From contig NZ_CP019799.1 of assembly GCF_002007605.1 (NCBI RefSeq), positions 4,457,501 to 4,521,500 of the forward strand: a DNA stretch of 64,000 bases. The letters are read 5' to 3'. Position 1 is the first letter of the stretch, and every line of letters starts with the position of its first letter. The position numbers were made by a program, and so were the translations under genes. A model generated the notes under the pieces. The model had not been told where the DNA came from and ran no database searches. It saw only the letters and a program-made list of their open reading frames with translations. Below are positions 19,269-27,779 of this stretch, piece by piece. The DNA is from Cellvibrio sp. PSBB023. Lineage in GTDB: Bacteria > Pseudomonadota > Gammaproteobacteria > Pseudomonadales > Cellvibrionaceae.

Positions 19269-21395
19269 ATGTTGTTAACTGCTCGTCCAGTATTTGTTAA
19301 GCGCTCATTTATTGCGCGCGCCTGCGTCATCTCTGCGCCACTATTTGTTATATCGCCAGTGTCACTTGCCGCCGTGCCGGGACAAATTGAAGAGGTGTTG
19401 GTAACCAGCCATCAAGCCTATCGCGGTAATGCGCCCTCCGCCGAATTGCCGCAAGCCATTCAGGTGATTGATCAATCGGTGTTTAGCGATAGAGCGATTA
19501 ACCGCTTTCAAGATGTGCTTGATTATTCCGCCAGTATCTCACGCCAAAATGACGGCGGCGGATTGTGGGACAGTTTTTCATTGCGCGGTTTTCCCGGCAA
19601 TGAAAACATGCCCTCAAATTACTTAATCAATGGTTTTAATGCGGGGCGCGGTTTCAGTGGTCATCGCGACACCTCCAATATTGAACAAGTGGAAATATTA
19701 AAAGGCCCAGGATCAGCGCTCTATGGTCGCAGTGAACCTGGCGGAACCATTAATATTATTACGCGCAAGCCAGAGTTTGCTCAGGAGGGTTATGTAAAAG
19801 TGACTGGCGGTAGTTTTGATCAATACCGTTTGGAGGGCGATTACACCACTGGTGTGACCGACAAACTCGCGCTGCGTATCAATGGCGCTGTGCAAGATTT
19901 TAAAAGTTACCGCGATTATGTGGAAAGTGATAAACAAGTATTCACGCCATCCATAAAATATCTATTAGATAACAATGCATCGCTGTTATACGAAGCAGAA
20001 TATCTCAAACAAGATCAGCTGTTTGATCGCGGTTATGTTGTATTGAATAATGATTTTGAAACTGTACCGCGCAGCCGCTATCTGGGTGAGCCGGGGGATG
20101 GGCTTACACGCATTTCCGCTACCGGTCATCAGCTTACTTATCAACAAACCTTTGCGAATGATTGGACATTTACCTCTGGTATTGGCTACCGCGAATCAGA
20201 ATTAAATGGTTTTTCATCCGATGCGGAATTAGCGCGCGGACGCCAATCCTTGTATGACGGCGCTGGCTTGCTTACTCGCCAACGCCGTTATCGCGATTAT
20301 GAATCGGAAGATGTCAGTGTGCGCGCTGAAGTGAGCGGCAGCCTCACAACTGGCTCATTTACGCACAATCTGATGTTGGGCATTGATGCTTATGATTACG
20401 ACTTGTTTACGCTGCTCGGGCGCTATCGTGGCGCCAAAGGCAGCTACGCGTTAGATATCTATCACCCGGAATATGGTGTTGCACAGCCGGGTGTTGTGAA
20501 CCCGCTTTATGCTAATCAGGAAACACAAAAAGCGGTTGGTATTTATCTACAAGATCAAGTGGTGTTATCAAGCCGTTGGCGCGCACTGCTTGGTGCTCGC
20601 CTGGATGATTACGAACAAAAAATTCATGAGCAGGTTACCAATCAATTTAATGCCGCAAAGGATTCGCGTGTATCACCGCGCGCAGGTTTGGTATTTTTAG
20701 CGGCACCTTGGTTGAACATTTACACCAGCTATTCGGAAGGTTTTGTGCCGCAGAGTGGTACGGATGCCTATGGTCGTGCTTTCGCGCCCGAAGAGAGTAA
20801 ATCTATAGAATTAGGAGCAAAGATATTTGTCTCTGACTGGCAAGTCACGGCCGCTATATTTGATGCAGAAAAAACCAACATGCTAACAACCGATCCGGTA
20901 AATGCCGGATTTTCTGCTGCACTTGGCAAAGCGGGTTCAACCGGTTTTGAATTGGATGCAAGCGGCAATATTACCGATGGCCTGAGCATAATTATTTCCT
21001 ATGCTTATTTGGATACTCGCTCGCTGACCGACAGTGTGAATATCGATTGGGGTGTATTGGTGCCAGAGGGTAGCCCATTGGTGAACGTGCCTGATCACAG
21101 TCTGATGTTATCGCTCAAACAATCTTTTTCAATTGCGCAGCGCAATACATCCGTGGGTGTCCGCACTCGTTATATCAGCTCACGTTTGGGCGATACGGTG
21201 AATCCGGATTACCGCCTGCCGTCTTACACGCTGGTGTCGCTTTTCGGCGATATGGGCATCACACGCGGTGTGAGTGCTGAGCTGGTGGTAGATAACCTGT
21301 TCGATGAAGTCTACGTGTATAACTCCTACTCACCGCTATGGACCTTACCGGGTGAGCCGCGCGCGGTGCGTGCAAGTGTCAAATTTGAGTTTTAA
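19269..21395 (+). CDS. TonB-dependent receptor, siderophore type; probable zinc or metallophore uptake
   Basis: 708 aa. A signal peptide ends near SLA-A, a TonB-box-like EEVLVTS follows, then the plug (about 50-170) with PQAIQVIDQS, LRGFPGNENMPSNYLINGF and the conserved EILKGPGSALYGRSEPGGTINIITRKP, and a barrel ending VRASVKFEF. The plug places it with FhuA/FpvA-like siderophore receptors. Its position 75 bp behind a Zur-controlled COG0523 gene argues for a zinc complex rather than iron. The ligand cannot be read from sequence. There is no STN domain, so no sigma-factor signalling. Confidence 0.85.
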   Translation: MLLTARPVFVKRSFIARACVISAPLFVISPVSLAAVPGQIEEVLVTSHQAYRGNAPSAELPQAIQVIDQSVFSDRAINRFQDVLDYSASISRQNDGGGLWDSFSLRGFPGNENMPSNYLINGFNAGRGFSGHRDTSNIEQVEILKGPGSALYGRSEPGGTINIITRKPEFAQEGYVKVTGGSFDQYRLEGDYTTGVTDKLALRINGAVQDFKSYRDYVESDKQVFTPSIKYLLDNNASLLYEAEYLKQDQLFDRGYVVLNNDFETVPRSRYLGEPGDGLTRISATGHQLTYQQTFANDWTFTSGIGYRESELNGFSSDAELARGRQSLYDGAGLLTRQRRYRDYESEDVSVRAEVSGSLTTGSFTHNLMLGIDAYDYDLFTLLGRYRGAKGSYALDIYHPEYGVAQPGVVNPLYANQETQKAVGIYLQDQVVLSSRWRALLGARLDDYEQKIHEQVTNQFNAAKDSRVSPRAGLVFLAAPWLNIYTSYSEGFVPQSGTDAYGRAFAPEESKSIELGAKIFVSDWQVTAAIFDAEKTNMLTTDPVNAGFSAALGKAGSTGFELDASGNITDGLSIIISYAYLDTRSLTDSVNIDWGVLVPEGSPLVNVPDHSLMLSLKQSFSIAQRNTSVGVRTRYISSRLGDTVNPDYRLPSYTLVSLFGDMGITRGVSAELVVDNLFDEVYVYNSYSPLWTLPGEPRAVRASVKFEF

Positions 21396-21400
21396 TCGCG

Positions 21401-22561
21401 ATGACAACGCCGGTTATTGAATTAAAAACCGCTGATTCGCAGCGCATTAAAAGCATTGATGCGCTGCGCGGTCTGGTGATGTTGATCATGTTGCTTGACC
21501 ATGTGCGCGAGCGATTTTTTTTGCATCGTCAGGTGAGTGACCCCATGGATGTGGAAACCACCGAACCTGCGCTCTTTGCTAGCCGATTAGCCGCGCATTT
21601 TTGTGCACCTGTATTTATTTTTCTTACCGGCTTATCGGCCTGGTTGTATCAACAATCGGCGCGTGCAGAAAGCGTTAGCATTTTTTTGCTTAAGCGCGGG
21701 CTGTTATTGATCGTGCTGGAATTCACGCTAGTCACCTTTTCCTGGATGGGAAATTTCAACACGATTTATTTGCAAGTGATCTGGGCAATTGGTTTAAGTA
21801 TGTTGGCCTTGGCGCTTCTGGTAAAAATGCCGCGCATCGCCCAGTGGCTTCTCGCTGTTGGCATTATCGCGCTACACAATCTGCTCACGCCTATTCAATT
21901 TTCAGTGGATGAATGGGGCTATTCACTCTGGACCATTTTGCATGACCGCAGCTATTGGATAAAAACCGATTCGCTGGCGATAAAAGTCAGTTACCCGCTA
22001 TTGCCCTGGATTGGTGTGATTCTGTTGGGTTATTGCGCGGGGCCACTCTTCGCCAAGCAGATGCCTGCCGTGCGGCGCACAACCTGGCTGGTCGGCGCCG
22101 GTATTGGCAGTTTGTTATTACTCCTGCTGTTGCGCGGTTTCAATCTCTACGGTGAAACGCTGCCATGGCAAACATTTGCATCACCTGTGCAAACGCTCAT
22201 GTCATTTTTTAATTTCACCAAATACCCACCCTCGTTAGATTTTCTATTGCTGACCCTGGGTGTTATGGCATTAGTCTTGGTGTGGCTAGAGCGATTTAAC
22301 GCAGCTCGCTTTGTCAGTGTGCTATCACAATTTGGCGCAGCGCCCTTGTTTTTTTACCTGCTGCATTTGTATGCGCTGCTGTTTATTTACACTGTATTTT
22401 TTGCGTTTTATGGCGCAAACAAAGGCATTTATTTTGGTGTGGATTCCATTTATAGCATTTGGTTAATTAGCTTGCTGTTAGCACTGCTGCTGTATTGGCC
22501 AACAGCGATGTTTGCGGAATACAAATGCCGTTCAACCTATCGCTGGATAAAATATTTATAG
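21401..22561 (+). CDS. DUF1624/HGSNAT-like multi-pass membrane protein
   Basis: 386 aa, about ten hydrophobic segments, starting 6 bases after the receptor stop. The N-terminus RIKSIDALRGLVMLIMLLDH is the signature of the DUF1624 (heparan-alpha-glucosaminide acetyltransferase-like) and acyltransferase-3-like membrane families, in which the Arg and the His near helix 1 are conserved. Function of bacterial members is unproven; some are thought to move acyl groups across the inner membrane. In this operon it could modify or export a metallophore, which is a guess from position only. Confidence 0.72.
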   Translation: MTTPVIELKTADSQRIKSIDALRGLVMLIMLLDHVRERFFLHRQVSDPMDVETTEPALFASRLAAHFCAPVFIFLTGLSAWLYQQSARAESVSIFLLKRGLLLIVLEFTLVTFSWMGNFNTIYLQVIWAIGLSMLALALLVKMPRIAQWLLAVGIIALHNLLTPIQFSVDEWGYSLWTILHDRSYWIKTDSLAIKVSYPLLPWIGVILLGYCAGPLFAKQMPAVRRTTWLVGAGIGSLLLLLLLRGFNLYGETLPWQTFASPVQTLMSFFNFTKYPPSLDFLLLTLGVMALVLVWLERFNAARFVSVLSQFGAAPLFFYLLHLYALLFIYTVFFAFYGANKGIYFGVDSIYSIWLISLLLALLLYWPTAMFAEYKCRSTYRWIKYL

Positions 22562-22585
22562 CCTGAATAAACACAGGAGTTGGCG

Positions 22586-23278
22586 ATGACAGCATTAGTA
22601 AATACCACCATGAGCACGACCGATTGGGCAATGGATCAAGATCCCGCTGTACTTGCACGCATCTATGAAGACGCCATTAGCATCGCGATTTGGCAGCGAC
22701 AATTGTCGCAAGAGGTTGAGTGTTATGTGGATGAGTTGCTGTGTAAATCCAAAACCATCGCGCTGAAATTATCGGGTTCATCTGAACAACTGATGGAAGA
22801 AATTCAGCGTGTATTTCCGCCTGCATTAATCAGTATGCAAGATTCTTGTGTGAGTGCGGCGGCGTTTTATGCGGATATCCATCAGGTGTTGGATATGTTT
22901 GCCTGTTTGTTCGATGCAAAAATTCTCGGCCTGCGTATCAACACGCTTGAACATGCTATGTGCCCACGCTTCCATACCGATAATGTCGCCATTCGCTTAA
23001 TCTCTACCTATTACGGTTTGGCCACTGAATGGCTGCCCGATCAATTATCCAATCGCGCGGCGCTGGGCACTGCATTTGCCAGTCAAATCAATACGCCCGG
23101 AGCCATCACTGCGAATGAAAACCATGTTCAACGTATGGCGGCGGGCGATGTAGCTTTATTCAAAGGCGAGCTTTGGGAAGGGAATGAGGGACGAGGCATT
23201 ATTCACCGCTCACCAGCGCCGACCATTCAACAACCTAAGCGACTTGTGATGACTTGCGATTTGATTGAGCGCAGGTAA
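22586..23278 (+). CDS. DUF1826 protein, zinc-starvation associated
   Basis: 230 aa from the ATG at 22586 with a well-placed ACAGGAG; a TTG two codons earlier is in frame. Recognisable DUF1826 block: CPRFHTDNVAIRLISTYYG followed by ATEWLPD, and a C-terminal HRSPAP segment. His and Cys in the CPRFHTD block could bind metal. The family has no proven function but is repeatedly found next to COG0523 GTPases in Zur regulons, as here. Last gene of the Zur operon. Confidence 0.78.
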   Translation: MTALVNTTMSTTDWAMDQDPAVLARIYEDAISIAIWQRQLSQEVECYVDELLCKSKTIALKLSGSSEQLMEEIQRVFPPALISMQDSCVSAAAFYADIHQVLDMFACLFDAKILGLRINTLEHAMCPRFHTDNVAIRLISTYYGLATEWLPDQLSNRAALGTAFASQINTPGAITANENHVQRMAAGDVALFKGELWEGNEGRGIIHRSPAPTIQQPKRLVMTCDLIERR

Positions 23279-23329
23279 AAAGTACAGCTCAATAATTTTC
23301 CGACTGGGCTGATTAATCGTGCGTAGCAT

Positions 23330-23398
23330 GCAGGTTGGGCGGGTATGTCCAACAATATAGCTGAGTTCCAGCAGGTTGGGCATTGCTGCCCAACCTGC
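23330..23398. repeat. REP/BIME-like palindromic element, copy 1
   Basis: 69 bases of imperfect dyad. The right half is a perfect 11-base-pair hairpin, GCAGGTTGGGC (23371-23381) with GCCCAACCTGC (23388-23398) around ATTGCT; the left half repeats GCAGGTTGGGC at 23330. A close relative lies at 27154-27221. It falls between the convergent ends of the DUF1826 and mesD genes, where REP elements usually sit, and may help to end both transcripts. Confidence 0.72.
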
Positions 23399-23420
23399 CC
23401 ATTATTTATCTCTCTTCTTC

Positions 23421-24449
23421 TCAGCGCGCGAGTTCCTTGCGCACAATGTCTGCTCCTGCGCTTAAGGCTTTCAGTTTGCCGAGCGCGACTTGGCGTGATA
23501 AGGGCGCCATGCCACAGTTGGTGCAGGGGCAGAGTTTGTCGGCGTCTACAAATTGCAGGGCTTTGCGCAGTGTATTAGCGACTTCCTCCGGTGTTTCGAT
23601 GGTATTGGTTGCTACGTCAATCGCACCGACCATCACTTTTTTTCCGCGAATCAGTTCAAGTAGCTCCATTGGTACGCGCGAGTTGTGGCATTCCAGCGAG
23701 ATAATATCGATGTTGGATTTTTGCAATTTGGGAAAAATCTCTTCGTATTGTCGCCACTCAGACCCCAGCGTTTTTTTCCATTCAGTATTGGCTTTTATGC
23801 CGTAGCCATAACAAATATGCACTGCAGTTTCGCACTTAAGCCCTTCAAGTGCTCGCTCCAAGGTAGCAATGCCCCAGTCATTCACTTCATCAAAAAACAC
23901 ATTAAAGGCAGGTTCATCAAATTGAATAATATCAACGCCCGCCGCCTCTAATTCTTTCGCTTCCTGGTTGAGAATTTTGGCAAATTCCCAAGCCAGTTTT
24001 TCGCGGCTTTTGTAGTGGCCATCGTAAAGCGTATCAATCATCGTCATGGGGCCGGGTAGGGCCCATTTAATGGGTTGTGTGGTTTGCTTGCGCAGAAACT
24101 TGGCGTCTTCAACAAACACCGGCTTCTGGCGCGACACATCGCCCACCACCGATGGCACGCTCGCGTCATAGCGATCCCGAATTCTAACGGTTTCGCGCTG
24201 CGTAAAATCAACGCCGCTCAGGTGCTCAATAAACGTCGTTACAAAGTGTTGGCGCGATTGCTCGCCATCACCAACAATATCAATGCCTGCCTGTTGTTGT
24301 TCCTGCAATGACAAACGCAACGCATCCTGTTTGCCTTCCAATAAGTCATCACCTTGCAATTTCCAGGGCGACCAAAGTGTCTCAGGTTGAGCAAGCCACG
24401 AAGGCTTGGGTAAGCTACCAGCGGTTGATGTGGGTAATAATGTTTTCAT
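23421..24449 (-). CDS. mesD: Folate-independent methionine synthase MesD (core MetE)
   Basis: 342 aa, matching only the C-terminal catalytic half of MetE. The zinc site is visible as HICYG (His211, Cys213) and CTNCGMAPL (Cys312), and GDGEQSR, QFDEPAF and LPGPMTMIDT mark the barrel. It lacks the N-terminal folate-binding half, and its partner mesX lies directly upstream. That pairing identifies the MesD/MesX type, in which MesD transfers a methyl group to homocysteine from a non-folate donor with oxygen-dependent help from MesX. A plain core-MetE is the alternative. Confidence 0.85.
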   Translation of the reverse strand: MKTLLPTSTAGSLPKPSWLAQPETLWSPWKLQGDDLLEGKQDALRLSLQEQQQAGIDIVGDGEQSRQHFVTTFIEHLSGVDFTQRETVRIRDRYDASVPSVVGDVSRQKPVFVEDAKFLRKQTTQPIKWALPGPMTMIDTLYDGHYKSREKLAWEFAKILNQEAKELEAAGVDIIQFDEPAFNVFFDEVNDWGIATLERALEGLKCETAVHICYGYGIKANTEWKKTLGSEWRQYEEIFPKLQKSNIDIISLECHNSRVPMELLELIRGKKVMVGAIDVATNTIETPEEVANTLRKALQFVDADKLCPCTNCGMAPLSRQVALGKLKALSAGADIVRKELAR

Positions 24450-24506
24450 AGTGAATAATCTTGTCTGTTTAAACGATATAAATAAAAGATACGGATAAAG
24501 CGCGAA

Positions 24507-25490
24507 TTAAAACGCGTAGTTAGCAGACCATTGCTCAAGAATGCTCTGGTAGGGTTTGATAAATTGTTTTTCAGCAAATTTCCCCTGTTCAATTGCTAAC
24601 CTGCTGCGTTCATCTCGGTCATAAACCACTTTAGTTAATGAATAATCCTGATTTTTTAAATTGGGTTTGTAAAAAGCTCCCGCAACTGCATTTGCGTTAT
24701 AAATTTCAGGGCGATAAATCTTCTGGAAGGTTTCCATAGTGCTAATAGTGCTGATCAATTCAAGGTTGGTGTAATCCACCAGCAGATCCCCAAAGAAATA
24801 AAAGGCAAAGGGCGCAACGCTATTGGGCGGCATAAAATAGCGAACCGCCAAGCCCATCTTCTTGAAATACTGTTCAGTCAATGAGGATTCATTGGGCTGG
24901 TATTCAACGCCCAGCACCGGATGCTGGTTTTCAGTGCGCCGATAGGTTTTGTTATCGGAAACACTCAGGCATATCACCGGTGGTTTATTAAAATGCGTTT
25001 TGTATGTGGCCGAGTTCACAAAGCACTGAAATAGCTTGCCGTGCAAATCGCCAAAATTATCGGGAATACTGAATGAGGATTGGTTTTTGTTGTGCTCTAA
25101 CAGCAGCACACTAAAGTCATAATCGCGCACATAAGAGGAAAAGTTATTCCCCACAATGCCTTCAATACGCCGGTTGTTGTAGTGATCCAGAATAGTGGTT
25201 TTCAAGATTTCAATCGCAGGGAAGGGGTCACCATTACCCTCACGAGCAAGATCCATTTCCACAGAAATGATCTCAAGCTCCAGCGAATAACGATCACCCT
25301 TGGGGTTATCCCAATGCGCCAGGGCATTGAAACGATTGTCAATCATCGTCAGCGCATTACGTAAGTTTTCTTGTCGGCTACTTCCCCTCGCCAAATTGGC
25401 AAAGTTGGTAGTGGCGCGGGTATTGTCCGCCGGATGATAGTTCTCATCGAAACCAATGCTTTTAATGCTAAAAGTAAAATCGTTGTTCAT
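24507..25490 (-). CDS. mesX: MesX (DUF1852), partner of MesD
   Basis: 327 aa from the ATG at 25490; 27 upstream in-frame residues are not protein-like. The start MNNDFTFSIKSIGFDENYHP, the NTRATTNFANLARG block and HPVLGVEYQP are those of the DUF1852 family. DUF1852 was named MesX after genetics in Acinetobacter showed that it is needed with MesD for methionine synthesis; an oxygenase role is suspected. It lies 57 bp ahead of mesD, clearly one operon, behind a MetR-type box. Confidence 0.87.
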   Translation of the reverse strand: MNNDFTFSIKSIGFDENYHPADNTRATTNFANLARGSSRQENLRNALTMIDNRFNALAHWDNPKGDRYSLELEIISVEMDLAREGNGDPFPAIEILKTTILDHYNNRRIEGIVGNNFSSYVRDYDFSVLLLEHNKNQSSFSIPDNFGDLHGKLFQCFVNSATYKTHFNKPPVICLSVSDNKTYRRTENQHPVLGVEYQPNESSLTEQYFKKMGLAVRYFMPPNSVAPFAFYFFGDLLVDYTNLELISTISTMETFQKIYRPEIYNANAVAGAFYKPNLKNQDYSLTKVVYDRDERSRLAIEQGKFAEKQFIKPYQSILEQWSANYAF

Positions 25491-25836
25491 GGTGATGTCG
25501 CAACCTGATGAAGAGGCAAGGGTAATGTCGGCTCTGGTTAAGTACAGGTTGTCTTTATACTGAAATACCAAAGTGAATAAAAACGATATAAATTCATGAA
25601 AATATGAATATTATTCATGTTGAGGTGGAGTAGTGTGGAATTTGGCCTTGAAAAGGGTGGGTTTACACTGGGGATAAGCACACCTATTGGCTTGGTTGAG
25701 TTGAATCAGCCATTGAACTGAGCCATCCTTGGCGCGCTATGTAACCGTTGAAAATTTGACCGCTTGCTATGTAAATAGGCGGATTGGCAAAGGGGCGTAG
25801 CATCAAGTGAAATGCCAGAACACAAGGAGCACACCC
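25491..25836. other. Divergent promoter region between mesX and the zinc-ribbon gene
   Basis: 346 bases without a gene. It carries the MetR-type box (listed separately) and AT-rich sequence for the mesX promoter on the left, and an AAGGAG site for the plus-strand gene at the right end. AAACGATATAAAT at 25581-25593 recurs at 24471-24483, upstream of mesD. Confidence 0.5.
25605..25617. promoter_or_regulatory. MetR-type box upstream of mesX
   Basis: TGAATATTATTCA fits the TGAA-N5-TTCA consensus of MetR, the LysR-type activator of methionine genes. It lies 115 bases before the mesX start, a normal distance for MetR. This links mesXD to methionine or homocysteine supply. Confidence 0.65.
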
Positions 25837-26451
25837 ATGGCGTACGATGAAAATAAATATAGCGTTCAAAAACTTCCCAACCCTTTGCTATTACATTGGA
25901 TCTTGAATCCCGGCTTGGCAATTAATGAAGTCATTCTCGGCCAGCGCATCCCCAAAGTCACACTGATCGACAAAACCAGCAAAGCTCCTCTAGTGGAGCG
26001 CACCTACGTCCCTTGTCCATCATGCGGTGCAATTCACCATGGCATGTTGTGGGGTAAAGGTAATGCCTTTGGTCATTGGCTTGGTTACATCTGCCCCAAT
26101 TGCGAACAAAAAATTCCCTGCTTGTGGAATATTTTTAGCCTGCTGTTGCTCGCTGTACTTTCTCCTATTTGGTTCCCCCTTAAAAAAATCTACGAGCAAA
26201 AATACATCGCCTACGAACTCTCGCGTTATAAAAAAGCAGCAGCCAATATCGATAAGCCCATTAATAAATTTACCTGGATAAAAATGGGTGCATCATTTGG
26301 TTTATTGATGCTCGCGTTTTTTGTCGCCACGGAATATTTCCGTGATGGAATAACGCTGGATAAATTTATTTTCCTTGCGGGAATTAACGCAATAGGCGGC
26401 CTGTTTTTTGGTGCAGTTATGTGGTTTTTTATGGGGCGTAAGAAGGGGTGA
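25837..26451 (+). CDS. Membrane protein with N-terminal zinc ribbon, unknown function
   Basis: 204 aa from the ATG at 25837 with an AAGGAG site. Two CxxC pairs, CPSCG and CPNC, about 30 residues apart (near residues 60 and 91), form a likely zinc ribbon on the cytosolic side. Two clusters of hydrophobic segments follow (about 99-120 and 145-195), with a basic tail GRKKG. I do not recognise a named family. Its neighbours (a PIN-like protein and a hypothetical) are equally orphan, and the stretch is bounded by palindromic repeats. Confidence 0.65.
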   Translation: MAYDENKYSVQKLPNPLLLHWILNPGLAINEVILGQRIPKVTLIDKTSKAPLVERTYVPCPSCGAIHHGMLWGKGNAFGHWLGYICPNCEQKIPCLWNIFSLLLLAVLSPIWFPLKKIYEQKYIAYELSRYKKAAANIDKPINKFTWIKMGASFGLLMLAFFVATEYFRDGITLDKFIFLAGINAIGGLFFGAVMWFFMGRKKG

Positions 26452-26506
26452 GGTTGTGAGAGCACAGGCTTGTAGCTTGTCGCGGTGTTAAAAAAGGAGT
26501 CACTAC

Positions 26507-27055
26507 ATGAAGTGGGCATTTATCGACTACGAGAACGTAAGTAATCTGGATAAGATAGATTTGGCTGCATATGAAAAAATCATCATATTTCTCGGTGCTA
26601 AGCAACCAAAGTTAGACTTTGGTGAAAAGAAATATGACAAACTGCTAAATTTGGTCATCATACAAATGAAGGCTGTGCAGGCCAACAACCTCGATTTCCA
26701 TTTGTCCTATTACTTGGGTAAGTACGACTCTATTGCGGAAAAGCAAATCGCCTTCGAGGTTATAAGCAATGACAATGGTTATTCACCTTTAATTTCCCAC
26801 GTCAAAGCAAACGGGCGAGCGTGTAAACAAATAAAAGTTGAATCGCAATCTCAATATGGAAATAAGTTGGTTTCAAGTCTAACTTCAAAACCTAAAGAAA
26901 AAAGACCTCAAAAAGTGGTTAGCCTGAAGAATCATATTGCGTCCCATCTTGGTTTGAAAGGTAATGAAATTGCTATTCAAAATCAGGTTAATTATTTGTT
27001 AAATGCTAAAGTAATTTCTATAAGCAATGGCACGAGTGTTGAATATCTCGTGTGA
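26507..27055 (+). CDS. PIN-like domain protein, possible nuclease
   Basis: 182 aa, with AAAGGAG before the ATG. The N-terminus MKWAFIDYENVSNL is the start of a PIN-like/NYN nuclease fold. Acidic residues at the expected places are Asp7 and Glu9, Asp63 and Asp89 (in ISNDNGYSPLI). The basic C-terminal part (about 125-182) resembles a small winged helix that could bind nucleic acid. PIN-like proteins cut RNA; no antitoxin-like partner is adjacent. A role in RNA processing or defence is possible but unproven. Confidence 0.7.
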   Translation: MKWAFIDYENVSNLDKIDLAAYEKIIIFLGAKQPKLDFGEKKYDKLLNLVIIQMKAVQANNLDFHLSYYLGKYDSIAEKQIAFEVISNDNGYSPLISHVKANGRACKQIKVESQSQYGNKLVSSLTSKPKEKRPQKVVSLKNHIASHLGLKGNEIAIQNQVNYLLNAKVISISNGTSVEYLV

Positions 27056-27110
27056 AGCATTTTAGCAAGCCAGTAGCCCCGTATGAAGTCTAACGAAATG
27101 TGGGGTTATT

Positions 27111-27150
27111 TAATAAATTCATCTCCCGTATTCCGCTAGGCTCTATACAG
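27111..27150. repeat. 40-base direct repeat, copy 1
   Basis: TAATAAATTC followed by CCCGTATTCCGCTAGGCTC and ATACAG is nearly repeated at 27734-27771 (a two-base length difference and two substitutions). Each copy lies downstream of an orphan gene, and copy 1 runs directly into the BIME-like element. Confidence 0.65.
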
Positions 27151-27153
27151 CAC

Positions 27154-27221
27154 GTAGGTTGGGGCCATGCCCAACAAATCTATTCAATAACCAACATGTT
27201 GGGCATTGCGGCTCAACCTAC
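27154..27221. repeat. REP/BIME-like palindromic element, copy 2
   Basis: 68 bases. GTAGGTTGGG at the left end pairs with CTCAACCTAC at the right end with one mismatch, and GCCCAACA (27169-27176) pairs with TGTTGGGC (27197-27204), so the whole element folds as a long hairpin. It shares the TTGGGCATTGC core with copy 1 at 23330-23398. Confidence 0.7.
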
Positions 27222-27309
27222 AGTAGGTGCAAACTTCCCCAAATTGGCGGTTCCCGAAGTAAAGTGATGGAAAGACATCAAATAGCTTAAAGACCAGAGC
27301 GTGAATTGT

Positions 27310-27717
27310 ATGGGGTATAAGGTTTATTTACACAAATTTGAAAATGGTGATTCTGCAAGTATTCCCTATGACGAACTCCTGAGGATATTGCAAAAATACG
27401 GAGAGGTTGTAGAGCGCGGTTTTGGTTTGGAGTTTATTTCACAGGTTGATGATATTGCGGATAGCGTGTCATTGACGGGAAATGCAGACACAGGCATCAC
27501 TGGAATTACTTTTGATCGGCCCATGAGTAACCCAAGGTTTCCCGAGATTATTTATGAACTCTTGGGTTTACCGAACACCTGCTTTTTCGGCCCTAACCTG
27601 GAGTTTGTGCATACACGCAGTGAAATGAATGAGCACTACCCACAAGGATTAGTTGAACATTTACCGGATGGACCCAAAAAAATTGCATCACCTGCTGATA
27701 CATGGCCGCATGCATAA
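27310..27717 (+). CDS. Hypothetical protein
   Basis: 135 aa from the ATG at 27310; a GTG at 27301 is also in frame, and neither has a strong ribosome site. The protein is soluble, acidic and without a signal peptide. MGYKVYLHKFENGD, GITFDRPMSNPRFPEIIYELL and LPNTCFFGPNLEF look like a real small alpha/beta protein. The style recalls immunity proteins of polymorphic toxins, but no toxin lies next to it and I cannot name the family. Confidence 0.55.
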   Translation: MGYKVYLHKFENGDSASIPYDELLRILQKYGEVVERGFGLEFISQVDDIADSVSLTGNADTGITGITFDRPMSNPRFPEIIYELLGLPNTCFFGPNLEFVHTRSEMNEHYPQGLVEHLPDGPKKIASPADTWPHA

Positions 27718-27733
27718 CGGCATGCGGGATTTT

Positions 27734-27771
27734 TAATAAATTCGTCCCGTATTCCGCCAGGCTCCATACAG
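27734..27771. repeat. 40-base direct repeat, copy 2
   Basis: Partner of 27111-27150, located between the convergent ends of the hypothetical gene and the COG0523 gene. The pair flanks the hypothetical gene at 27310-27717, the arrangement expected if that gene arrived by recombination between the repeats. Confidence 0.65.
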
Positions 27772-27779
27772 GCTACGCC

